Below are positions 42,917 through 51,308 of a stretch of 64,000 bases of DNA, piece by piece. This stretch comes from Salipiger sp. H15. GTDB taxonomy: Bacteria > Pseudomonadota > Alphaproteobacteria > Rhodobacterales > Rhodobacteraceae. The notes below the pieces were generated by a model. That model saw nothing but the letters and a program-made list of their open reading frames with translations. It was not told the DNA's origin and ran no database searches. The DNA lies in contig NZ_CP123384.1 in assembly GCF_040409955.1 (NCBI RefSeq), positions 558,001-622,000 of the forward strand. The letters run 5' to 3'. The translations under genes and the position numbers were made by a program. Position 1 is the stretch's first letter, and every line of letters begins with the position of its first letter.

Positions 42917-44242
42917 CTAGGTGCCGGCCGCCACGGCGCGCTCGAGCGCCGGGTAGCGCAGCGCAAGCGTCAGCCCGCGCGCGAGGAACGAGACCTGGAA
43001 GGCCAGCCAGAGCCCGTGGTTGCCGAGCAGCGGCAGCGCCAGCAGCAGCGTCACGGCGTAGATCACCCCCGACAGCGCCATCATGTTGCGCATGTCCGAG
43101 GAGCGGGTCGCGCCGATGAAGATGCCGTCGAGCATGAAGGTCAGCACCTGAAGCAGCGGCGCGACGGCGATCCAGGGCAGGAAATGGATGGCGGCGGCGC
43201 GCACCTCGGGATCGGTGGCGATCATCCGCACCAGCGCCGGCCCGGCGATCCAGAACAGCAGCGACATCGCCGCCGCGATCACCGCGCACCAGAGCGCCGC
43301 GAGCCGCGAGCCGCGGCGCAGCTGCGCCAGGTTGCGCGCGCCCACGGCCTGGCCGACCAGCGCCTCGGCGGCGAAGGCGAAGCCGTCCATGGCATGGGCG
43401 GTGATCATCATGAACTGCATCAGCACCTGGTTCGCCGCCAGGGTCACGTCGCCGAAGCGCCCTCCGAGCAGCATGAACGAGACGATGATCCCCTGCAGGA
43501 ACAGCGAGCGGATCAGGATGTCGCCGTTCAGCGCCGCCATGCGCCGCAGCCGCGCCGGATCGAAGACCCGCGCGCGGTTGCGCCAGCCGGCGCCGAGCAG
43601 CCCGTCGCGGCAGAGCCAGATGCCGAGCGCCAGCCCCGACCATTCGGCGACGAAGGTGGCGAGCGCCACCCCCTCGACCCCCATGTGTGCCCAGAGCACC
43701 AGCGCCACGTCGAGCACCACGTTGACGAGGTTCATGCCGAGCTGCAGCACCAGCACCGCGCGGGTGCGCTCCTGCGCGATCAGCCAGCCGGTGAGCCCGT
43801 AGATCGCCACCGCCGCGGGCGCCGACCAGATGCGGATCTGCATGTAGCTCTGCGCCATGTGCTCGACCTCTTCCGAGGCCGGCGAGGCGGCAAAGGCGAT
43901 GCGGAAGATCAGCGCCTGCGCCGCGATCAGCAGCACGCCCCCGGCAAGGCCGACGAGCAGCGCCCGCGCCAGCAGTGCCGAGACCTCGCAGGCGTCCTTC
44001 TCGCCGAGGGCCTGGGCCGTCAGCCCGGTCGTGCCCATGCGCAGGAAGCCGAAGATCCAGTAGACCGCCGAGATCACCACCGCGCCGATGCCCACGGCGG
44101 CGATCGGCTCGGGCATCGGGATCTGCCCCACCACCGCGGTGTCGACCGCACCGAGGATCGGCACGGTCGCGTTCGACAGGAGCACCGGCAGGGCAATCTT
44201 CAGCACGCGGGCATGGGTGAGGGGGAGAGGCTGGGAGGACAT
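42917..44242 (-). CDS. MATE-family efflux transporter (DinF-like)
   Basis: A 441-residue inner-membrane protein with twelve hydrophobic helices in two related halves. It exports small molecules using a cation gradient. The start RVLKIALPVLLSNATVPILG and AVDTAVVGQI match the DinF-like branch of MATE proteins, as does MGTTGLTAQALGEKDACEV. The second half repeats the pattern (VTLAANQVLMQFMMITAHAM, AFAAEALVGQAVGA). The substrate is unknown. It is convergent with glmM, and the two thioesterase genes lie upstream on the same strand, 51 bases away, so a shared transcript is possible. Confidence 0.92.
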   Translation of the reverse strand: MSSQPLPLTHARVLKIALPVLLSNATVPILGAVDTAVVGQIPMPEPIAAVGIGAVVISAVYWIFGFLRMGTTGLTAQALGEKDACEVSALLARALLVGLAGGVLLIAAQALIFRIAFAASPASEEVEHMAQSYMQIRIWSAPAAVAIYGLTGWLIAQERTRAVLVLQLGMNLVNVVLDVALVLWAHMGVEGVALATFVAEWSGLALGIWLCRDGLLGAGWRNRARVFDPARLRRMAALNGDILIRSLFLQGIIVSFMLLGGRFGDVTLAANQVLMQFMMITAHAMDGFAFAAEALVGQAVGARNLAQLRRGSRLAALWCAVIAAAMSLLFWIAGPALVRMIATDPEVRAAAIHFLPWIAVAPLLQVLTFMLDGIFIGATRSSDMRNMMALSGVIYAVTLLLALPLLGNHGLWLAFQVSFLARGLTLALRYPALERAVAAGT

Positions 44243-44293
44243 CGTCTCGGCGGCAGGGAGCGGGAAGGGAAAGGCGGCGGCGCGACGTCGGGC

Positions 44294-44803
44294 TCAGCCG
44301 TCGTCCCAGGGCATGAGGAAATGCCCCACCGCCTGCACGATCGGGCGGTCGCGGTTGTCCTGCCAGGCCTCGGCATGGACCGAGGCGTAGCGCCGCCCCG
44401 AGCGGGTGACGCGGGCACGCGCATAGGCGTCGCGCGGCAGGCCGGGGCGCAGGTAGTCGATGGTGAAGTCGATGGTCTTGGGCAGGCGCGGCAGGCGCCC
44501 CTGCTCCAGCGCCTCGAGGTCGAGGCGGCCGGATTCCACTTCGTCCCAGAGGCTGAACCAGCTCAGCGTGATGATCGAGGTCACCTCGAGGAAGGCCGCG
44601 GTCACCCCGCCGTGCAGCGCCGGCAGGTCCGGGTTGCCGATCAGCTTCTCGTCGTAGTTGAGCACGCCGGTCAGCTCGTCGCCGCGGCGGTCGAAGGTGA
44701 TGCCGAGGAAATTCACGTAGGGCACCCCGCCGGCGAGCGCGCGGAGCGCGAGGTCGCGGCGCTGCTTCACCACCTGCACGGGTTCGGGCTTGCGCGGGCT
44801 CAT
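44294..44803 (-). CDS. PaaI-type hotdog thioesterase 1
   Basis: A 169-residue acyl-CoA thioesterase-like protein. The hotdog helix segment NPDLPALHGGVTAAFLEVTS, with its HGG turn, and the strand TIDFTIDYLRPGLPRDAYAR identify the PaaI/YigI branch. The start at 44803 overlaps the stop of the second thioesterase by four bases (ATGA), so the pair is coupled. Having two sequence-divergent hotdog proteins in tandem suggests that they form a heteromer or act on different acyl chains. Confidence 0.88.
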   Translation of the reverse strand: MSPRKPEPVQVVKQRRDLALRALAGGVPYVNFLGITFDRRGDELTGVLNYDEKLIGNPDLPALHGGVTAAFLEVTSIITLSWFSLWDEVESGRLDLEALEQGRLPRLPKTIDFTIDYLRPGLPRDAYARARVTRSGRRYASVHAEAWQDNRDRPIVQAVGHFLMPWDDG

Positions 44804-45264
44804 GCCTCTGCCTCCGCCGCGCCGGCGCGCAGCTGCGGCACGGTGAAGGTGCCGGTGGCCATGGCGACGGGGCGGCTCTCGTCCTCGTCGAGCGCGACGG
44901 CGCGCACGAAGGCGACCGAGCGCGTGACGTGGTGACACTCGGCCCGGGCGGTGATCCCCTGCCCCGGCGTCGCGGCGCGCAGGTAGTCGATGCGCAGGCT
45001 GATCGTGGCGGTGTGCCCCTCGACCAACGGATGCGCCATGACCGAGGCGCCGCCGCAGGTGTCCATCAGGGTAGAGACCGCGCCGCCGTGGATCACCCCG
45101 GTCTCGGGATCGCCCACCAGCTGCCCGGAGAAGGGCATGCGGATCTCGGCCCGGCCGTCTCCGAAGCTGACGATCTCGAGGCCGAGGGCGCGCGCCTGCG
45201 GCAGGCGCAGGATCAGGTCATCCGAAAGCGCCGGGTCGAGCCCCGGTCCCGGGTCCGTGGACAT
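44800..45264 (-). CDS. PaaI-type hotdog thioesterase 2
   Basis: A 154-residue hotdog thioesterase. The signature is ETGVIHGGAVSTLMDTCGGA (about residues 55-74), close to PaaI, with HGG and the Asp/Thr pair of the active helix; SLRIDYLRAATPGQGITARA is the matching strand. The gene starts 116 bases from the divergent MerR gene, so the intergenic region probably contains a shared control site. The product would hydrolyse acyl-CoA, consistent with the beta-oxidation genes that follow on the other strand. Confidence 0.9.
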   Translation of the reverse strand: MSTDPGPGLDPALSDDLILRLPQARALGLEIVSFGDGRAEIRMPFSGQLVGDPETGVIHGGAVSTLMDTCGGASVMAHPLVEGHTATISLRIDYLRAATPGQGITARAECHHVTRSVAFVRAVALDEDESRPVAMATGTFTVPQLRAGAAEAEA

Positions 45265-45379
45265 GCCGATATCCTTTCTGTCTTGCGCCTTTATGCGGCG
45301 GGAGACCGCGCACATCAAGCGCGCTCGCCATTGCCCTCGCCGCAGTGCCGCATTACCTTCCCAAGGGTCAGGAGGGCCC

Positions 45380-45751
45380 ATGGGCGAGACACGTCTCAGC
45401 TTCAAGGAAATGTGCGGAAGGTTCGACGTCACCCCGCGCACCTTGCGTTATTACGAGTACATCGAGCTGCTCAGCCCCGAGCGCGAGGGCCGATCGCGCT
45501 GGTACGGCCCGCGCGAGGTGGCGCGGATGACGCTGATCCTGCGCGGCCGGAAGTTCGGCTTCCAGCTCGAGGAGATCCGGCAATGGCTGCAGATGTACGA
45601 GAGCGACGGCACCGAGGCGCAGATGCGCACCTGGGTCGAGATGGCCGACAGGCAGCTCCTGCAGCTCGCCGAGCAGCGCGCGCAACTCGAATCGGCCATC
45701 GAGGAACTCAAAGCGCTTCGGGACCTGACCCAGAAACAGCTTGGCGAATGA
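45380..45751 (+). CDS. MerR-family regulator 1
   Basis: A 123-residue regulator. The winged helix is clear (SFKEMCGRFDVTPRTLRYYE with ELLSPEREGRSRWYGPREVA), followed by a helical linker and a dimerising coiled coil to the C-terminus (QLAEQRAQLESAIEELKALR). There are no cysteines in the effector end, so it is not a metal sensor. It resembles the short MerR proteins that control branched-chain or fatty-acid degradation in proteobacteria (LiuR-like). It is paralogous to the MerR gene 260 bases downstream, sharing the MC-x-x-F-x-VTPRTLR and ILRG-K/R-FGF segments. Confidence 0.9.
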   Translation: MGETRLSFKEMCGRFDVTPRTLRYYEYIELLSPEREGRSRWYGPREVARMTLILRGRKFGFQLEEIRQWLQMYESDGTEAQMRTWVEMADRQLLQLAEQRAQLESAIEELKALRDLTQKQLGE

Positions 45752-45888
45752 GCCGAATCACGGGCTTCAAACGGCTTGAAACGCTTTGGTTGGTACCCGG
45801 CGGCATACATTCCGGCCCTGGAATGGCAGCATGGCCATGCAACCAGAGAAAGAAAATTCTCCGGCCCATCGCCTGACGCTTCCGGATG

Positions 45889-45917
45889 TTACGTAATTCA
45901 GGAAATGACGTTGCGTC
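45889..45917. promoter_or_regulatory. Two palindromic sites between the MerR genes
   Basis: TTACGTAA (45889-45896) and GACGTTGCGTC (45907-45917) have centres 19-20 bases apart, two helical turns, about 95-120 bases before the second MerR gene. Short ACGT-type palindromes are plausible targets for MerR proteins of fatty-acid degradation. A further dyad, TTCAA-N5-TTGAA, lies at 45766-45780. Confidence 0.4.
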
Positions 45918-46010
45918 CCAGTCTCAAAAGGATAGGGGGCAGTTGTAGGATTCGCTCCAAAGGCGCAGGTCACCCGTCATCTTGACGCGAAGTGAGGTAG
46001 AAGACCTGAC

Positions 46011-46406
46011 ATGAGTGACGACCAGTTGATGACGATCCGCGAAATGTGCGACCTCTTCGAGGTGACGCCGCGGACTCTGCGTTTTTACGAGCAGAAGGAA
46101 CTGCTCTTCCCCATCCGTGAAGGGCAGAAGCGCCTCTTCACCCGGCGCGACCGGGCCCGGCTGAAACTGATCCTGCGCGGCAAGCGCTTCGGCTTCAGCC
46201 TTGAAGAGATCCGCCAGCTCCTCGAGCTCTATGACAAGGGCGACCAGCAGCGCACGCAGATCGCGCGCAGCTACGAGATCGGCCAGGAACGTCTTGCCGA
46301 CATGATCCGCCAGCGTGATGATCTGACCATGGCGATCGAGGAACTGAAAGAGCAGCTTGATTGGGGCCAACAGATGCTCGGCGAGCTGGAGCGCAAGGCC
46401 GGCTGA
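46011..46406 (+). CDS. MerR-family regulator 2
   Basis: A 131-residue paralogue of the preceding MerR protein. The DNA-binding half reads TIREMCDLFEVTPRTLRFYE, QKELLFPIREGQKRLFTRRD and ILRGKRFGFSLEEIRQLLEL; the C-terminal half is a coiled coil (MIRQRDDLTMAIEELKEQLD). It lies 48 bases before the acyl-CoA dehydrogenase gene in the same direction, so it is probably the first gene of the beta-oxidation operon and regulates it. The effector is likely an acyl-CoA, which is inference from context. Confidence 0.92.
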   Translation: MSDDQLMTIREMCDLFEVTPRTLRFYEQKELLFPIREGQKRLFTRRDRARLKLILRGKRFGFSLEEIRQLLELYDKGDQQRTQIARSYEIGQERLADMIRQRDDLTMAIEELKEQLDWGQQMLGELERKAG

Positions 46407-46454
46407 TCCGGTAGCGGACCACGGCAGGCCTTGGCGGACGGGAGAGGAGGCCCA

Positions 46455-48233
46455 ATGCCAGGCGCAACACACGGCGCAATGCCGCATTATACCGCCCCGG
46501 TCGCGGATCTGCTGTTCGTCCTCTGCGACGTGCTGCGGATCGACCGGGGCGTTTCCGATTCCACGGACCGCGACACCTGCGCCGCGATCCTCACCGAGGT
46601 GGCGCGGCTCGCCGAAACGCGGCTCGCCCCCCTCAACCGCCGCGGCGACCTCGAGGGCTGCCGCCTCGAGAACGGCGTGGTGCGCACCCCCGCCGGTTTC
46701 CCCGAGGCCTTCGCCGAGGTCTGCGCCGGCGGCTGGTACGGGCTCGACTGCGCGCCCGAGCACGGCGGGCAGGGCCTGCCGCACATGCTGCACAGCGCGG
46801 TGGGAGAGATCCTCTCGGGCGCCAACATGGCCTTCCACATCCATGCCGGGCTGACCCACGGCGCCTACAGCGCCATCGCCGCCCATGGCAGCGCCGCGCA
46901 GCAGGCGCTCTACCTGCCGAAGCTCGCCAACTGCCGCTGGACCGGCACGATGAACCTGACCGAGCCGCAATGCGGCACGGACCTCGGGCTCATCCGCACC
47001 CGCGCCGAGCCTGTGCCCGGCAGCGACGGGCGCTACAAGCTCCACGGCACGAAGATCTTCATCTCCGCCGGTGACCACGACCTTGCGGAGAACATCGTGC
47101 ACCTCGTGCTGGCGCGGCTGCCGGACGCGCCCGAGGGGGTGAAGGGCCTGTCGCTCTTCCTTGCGCCGAAGTTTCTGCCCGCCGCCGACGGCAGCCCCGG
47201 CGCGCGCAATGCCGTCACCGCCACGAGGATCGAGCGCAAGATGGGGCTGCACGGCAACGCCACCTGCGAGATGGTCTACGACGGCGCCGAGGCCGAGCTG
47301 CTGGGCGGGCCGAACCAGGGGCTCGCCGCCATGTTCACCATGATGAACGAGGAGCGGATCAGCGTCGGGCTGCAGGGCTACGCCCAGGCCGAGCGCGCGC
47401 TGCAGGGGGCGCTGACCCATGCCCGCGAGCGCCGGCAGGGCCGCGCCGTCACCGGCGCCGCGCAGCCCGGGGCCGAGGCCGATCCCATCCTCGTCCACCC
47501 GGACGTGCGGCGCATGCTGCTCGACCAGCAGGGCTTCACCGAGGGCGCGCGGGCGTTGACGCTCTGGGGCGCGCAGCTGGTCGATCTGGCCCGCGCCGGC
47601 GATGCCGGGGCCGCCGCGCGCCTGTCGCTGGTCACGCCGGTGATCAAGGGCTTCCTCACCGACAAGGGCATCGAGAGCTGCCTTGCCGCGCAGCAGGTGC
47701 TGGGCGGGGCGGGCTACATCGAGGAGATGGGCCTGTCGCAGATCCTGCGCGACGCGCGGGTGACGGCGATCTACGAGGGCACCAACGGCGTGCAGGCGCT
47801 CGATCTCGTGGCGCGCAAGCTCGGCGCGGACGGCGGCGCGGCGCTCCTCGCGCTGCTGGGCGAGATCGGCGGGTTCGCCGCCGCGCCAGCGCCGGAGGAG
47901 ATCGCGCGCGACTTCCTCGCCCCGCTGCGCGGCGCACTCGGGCACCTGCAGGCCGCGGCCTTCCGCCTCCAGTCGTATGGCGCAAGCGACCCCGAGGCGG
48001 CGCTCTCGGGCGCGAGCGACTTCCTGCAGCTCTTCGGCCATGTCTGCCTCGGCTACATGTGGGCGCGCATGGCGCGCGCCGCCGATGCCCTGCCCGGACC
48101 CGCGCGCCGCGCCAAGCTCGACGCCGGGCGCCACTACATGTCCCGGCAGCTGCCCGCCACGGCGCTGCATCTGGCGCGGATCGAGGCGGGGGCCGTCGCC
48201 GTTTTGCCGCTGGACGCCGGGGCCGCGGAATGA
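46455..48233 (+). CDS. Acyl-CoA dehydrogenase, long form
   Basis: A 592-residue FAD-dependent acyl-CoA dehydrogenase, the first step of beta-oxidation. Landmarks are GTMNLTEPQCGTDLGLIRTR (FAD/substrate loop), LHGTKIFISAGDHDLAENIV, RIERKMGLHGNATCEMVYDG, and VLGGAGYIEEMGLSQILRDA followed by RVTAIYEGTNGVQALDLVAR, the C-terminal FAD-binding end. The catalytic glutamate is probably the one in YEGTNG, as in short- and medium-chain enzymes. Extra residues before and after the core give the approximately 590-residue length of the FadE/AcdA-C group with an added C-terminal domain. GAGAGGAGG is well spaced for the start at 46455. The gene is probably cotranscribed with MerR 2 upstream and the 70-residue gene downstream. 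Confidence 0.93.
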   Translation: MPGATHGAMPHYTAPVADLLFVLCDVLRIDRGVSDSTDRDTCAAILTEVARLAETRLAPLNRRGDLEGCRLENGVVRTPAGFPEAFAEVCAGGWYGLDCAPEHGGQGLPHMLHSAVGEILSGANMAFHIHAGLTHGAYSAIAAHGSAAQQALYLPKLANCRWTGTMNLTEPQCGTDLGLIRTRAEPVPGSDGRYKLHGTKIFISAGDHDLAENIVHLVLARLPDAPEGVKGLSLFLAPKFLPAADGSPGARNAVTATRIERKMGLHGNATCEMVYDGAEAELLGGPNQGLAAMFTMMNEERISVGLQGYAQAERALQGALTHARERRQGRAVTGAAQPGAEADPILVHPDVRRMLLDQQGFTEGARALTLWGAQLVDLARAGDAGAAARLSLVTPVIKGFLTDKGIESCLAAQQVLGGAGYIEEMGLSQILRDARVTAIYEGTNGVQALDLVARKLGADGGAALLALLGEIGGFAAAPAPEEIARDFLAPLRGALGHLQAAAFRLQSYGASDPEAALSGASDFLQLFGHVCLGYMWARMARAADALPGPARRAKLDAGRHYMSRQLPATALHLARIEAGAVAVLPLDAGAAE

Positions 48234-48269
48234 AACCCTGAGCCAGCACCGCCCGGAAAGGATCCGCCC

Positions 48270-48482
48270 ATGCCCAAGCGCTTCCGCCTCACCCGCCGCC
48301 TGTCGCTGGCGATGACCGAGGACGGCTATCGCGGGCTGCGCCGCTTCTCGGCGGCGGCGGGTCTCGACGAGGGCGAGGCGCTCTCCTTCCTCTTCGAGAA
48401 TTTCGACAGCGTGACGGACACGGAGCTGCTGGGCCACCGGCTGCGCCTGTTCAACGCCGAACTCGAGGCGCGCAAGCGGTGA
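48270..48482 (+). CDS. Small protein of unknown function
   Basis: A 70-residue basic protein, starting MPKRFRLTRRLSLAMTEDGY. LSLAMTEDGYRGLRRFSAAA followed by GLDEGEALSFLFENFDSV has the strand-helix-helix pattern of ribbon-helix-helix (CopG-like) proteins, so DNA binding is possible, but the match is only by pattern. GGAAAGGA lies at good spacing. It follows the acyl-CoA dehydrogenase by 36 bases and is probably in its operon. Confidence 0.7.
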   Translation: MPKRFRLTRRLSLAMTEDGYRGLRRFSAAAGLDEGEALSFLFENFDSVTDTELLGHRLRLFNAELEARKR

Positions 48483-48527
48483 GCGGCGCGCGGCATCTCC
48501 GCCGCGCCGCCCGCGGCGCGGGAAGGA

Positions 48528-48548
48528 CCGGGGGTTTCACACCCCCGG
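48528..48548 (+). terminator. Hairpin after the 70-residue gene
   Basis: CCGGGGGT and ACCCCCGG pair exactly around loop TTCAC, followed by ACCCCCG and then the TATTT element. There is no T-run of the usual kind. Confidence 0.45.
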
Positions 48549-48556
48549 ACCCCCGT

Positions 48557-48579
48557 GGGATATTTGCGACATGCGGAAG
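48557..48579 (+). repeat. TATTT/GAAG element, variant copy 5
   Basis: A 23-base unit GGGATATTTG-N2-ACATG-N-GGAAG. It matches the inverted copy at 48837-48859 at 20 of 23 positions and shares TATTT and GAAG with the other copies. Confidence 0.6.
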
Positions 48580-48836
48580 CAGCGGACGCGCACATCGTGT
48601 CGCTTGTCAGGTTGCTGCAGGTCATGCGGTCGCCGGTCCTGGCGCCGCCGTCCGTCACGGCCTTTCCCTGCATCGCGACTGCCCTCGGTCCACCCCGCCG
48701 CCGCGCCCGGCCCGGTTTCGGCGGGCAGGCGCGGCGGCGGGGCTTCCACATGTGCGGTCATCGGCTTCCCAGCCTGTACCGCGCGCCCAGCCTGCCTCAG
48801 GCCTGGTTAAGGCCGGGTTAGCGGCGCCGCGCCCTG

Positions 48837-48859
48837 CTTCCACATGTTCCAAATATCCC
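48837..48859 (-). repeat. TATTT/GAAG element, variant copy 6 (inverted)
   Basis: On the minus strand it reads GGGATATTTG-GA-ACATG-T-GGAAG, the partner of the copy at 48557. The hairpin GCGGGGGC-GCGAA-GCCCCCGC lies on its outer side (48868-48888). Confidence 0.6.
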
Positions 48860-48867
48860 GCGGGGGT

Positions 48868-48888
48868 GCGGGGGCGCGAAGCCCCCGC
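48868..48888. terminator. Hairpin beside repeat copy 6
   Basis: GCGGGGGC and GCCCCCGC pair exactly (8 base pairs) around loop GCGAA. It lies 40 bases upstream of the GST start, oriented with the inverted element, so it mirrors the hairpin at 48528. Confidence 0.4.
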
Positions 48889-48927
48889 GGCGACCTCTGC
48901 CACGCAACACAGGGAAAGACCTCTCGC

Positions 48928-49566
48928 ATGACCATCAAGCTCTACTGCTTCGGCGAATCTGGAAATGCCTACAAGGCGGCGCTGCCGCTGGAGTTCTCGG
49001 GACTCGACTGGGAGCCGGTGAAGGTGGACTTCTTCAACGGTGCCACGCGCACGCCCGAATACCGCTCGGAGGTCAACGAGATGGGCGAGGTGCCGGTGCT
49101 GGTCGACGGCGAGGTCACCCTCACCCAGTCCGGGGTCATCCAGCACTACATCACCGAGAAGACCGGCAAGTTCGGCGGCACCACCCCCGAGGAGGCGCGC
49201 GAGGTGCTGCGCTGGCAGTTCTGGGACAACCACAAGCTCAGCAGCCAGGCGGGCATGACCCGCTTCCTGATGAACTTCCTGCCGCCCGAGAAGCGCCCGG
49301 CCGAGGTGATCACCTTCACCCAGGGCCGGCTCAAGGCGGCCTACGAGGTGCTGAACCGCCATCTCGACGGGCGCGACTGGATCGTCGGCGACGGCGCGAC
49401 CCATGCGGATTTCTGCTGCTGCGGCTATCTCTTCTACCCCGAGCCCTTCGGCTTCGAGCGCGAGGGCTGGGCGAACATCGACCGCTGGCTCGGCAATATC
49501 GAGGCGCTGCCGGGCTGGAAGCGCCCCTATGACCTGATGCCCGGATCGCCCGCCGACAGGGCCTGA
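48928..49566 (+). CDS. Glutathione S-transferase family protein
   Basis: A 212-residue GST. The N-terminal thioredoxin-like domain opens IKLYCFGESGNAYKAALPLE, with the serine/asparagine region of the glutathione site, then EVPVLVDGEVTLTQSGVIQH, whose cis-proline and QS pair bind glutathione. The C-terminal helical domain contains ADFCCCGYLFYPEPFGFERE and ends in NIEALPGWKRPYDLMPG. The unusual Cys triplet is noted without known meaning. It is the first gene of the thiolase-cupin-fadJ run, 51 bases before the thiolase. A role in detoxifying or isomerising an acyl intermediate is inference from that position. Confidence 0.92.
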   Translation: MTIKLYCFGESGNAYKAALPLEFSGLDWEPVKVDFFNGATRTPEYRSEVNEMGEVPVLVDGEVTLTQSGVIQHYITEKTGKFGGTTPEEAREVLRWQFWDNHKLSSQAGMTRFLMNFLPPEKRPAEVITFTQGRLKAAYEVLNRHLDGRDWIVGDGATHADFCCCGYLFYPEPFGFEREGWANIDRWLGNIEALPGWKRPYDLMPGSPADRA

Positions 49567-49617
49567 TCCGGGGCCCGCACGACGACGCATATCCCGCCCG
49601 CCATGGAAGGAGGAGCC

Positions 49618-50825
<1,208 letters not shown>

Positions 50826-50829
<4 letters not shown>

Positions 50830-51308
50830 TGCCGAAACTCGATCCCCAACCCGTCACCACCCACCGCTCGAGCCGTCACCGCGTGCTCGGCGACGGCCCC
50901 GGCCCCTACGGCTGCCAGCTGCTTTCCGACCCCGGCGGGCTCAGCCAGTTCGGCGCCTTCATCGAGGAGTTGCCGCCCGGCTCCGCCTCGGGCTGGCGGC
51001 ACTGGCACGAACGCGAGGACGAGATGGTCTACGTGCTGAGCGGCACCCTCGTTCTGGTCGAGGACGAGGAGCTGCCGATGGGTCCCGGCGACTGCGCCTG
51101 CTGGCCCGCCGGTCACGCGGTCGGCCACCGGCTCGAGAACCGCTCGGACGCGCCGGCGCGCTACATGGTGATCGGCACGCGCAGCGGCGCCGATGTCATC
51201 CATTACAGCGACCATGACCTCGTGACCGAGACCCATGGCGCGGCGCGGGTCTACCGCCGCCGCGACGGGTCGGAGATCGAGCGGCACGACGGGAGGGAGG
51301 AGACATGA
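50826..51308 (+). CDS. Cupin-domain protein
   Basis: A 160-residue single-domain cupin. Motif 1 is WRHWHEREDEMVYVLSGTLV, carrying the His-His-Glu ligands, and motif 2 is GDCACWPAGHAVGHRLEN with the last histidine, so a metal site is complete. Family members bind sugars, acids or aromatic compounds or act as isomerases; the substrate is not known here. Start and stop overlap the thiolase and fadJ genes (ATGA each), so it is embedded and coupled inside the beta-oxidation operon, which suggests an auxiliary role in it. The ATG at 50829 is an alternative start. Confidence 0.88.

Larger units (their letters stand above)
48483..48927. other. 445-base region with inverted hairpin/TATTT elements
   Basis: No gene with convincing composition. 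It holds a symmetrical arrangement: hairpin 48528-48548 and element 48557-48579 on the left; element 48837-48859 in inverted orientation and hairpin 48868-48888 on the right. The 257 bases between the elements carry no recognisable feature. The region may end the acyl-CoA dehydrogenase transcript and start the GST-thiolase-cupin-fadJ transcript. Confidence 0.6.

Noticed and set aside
45924..48437. An 837-codon minus-strand frame across MerR 2 and the acyl-CoA dehydrogenase.
   Set aside because: It crosses two genes that have clear motifs and ribosome sites on the plus strand.
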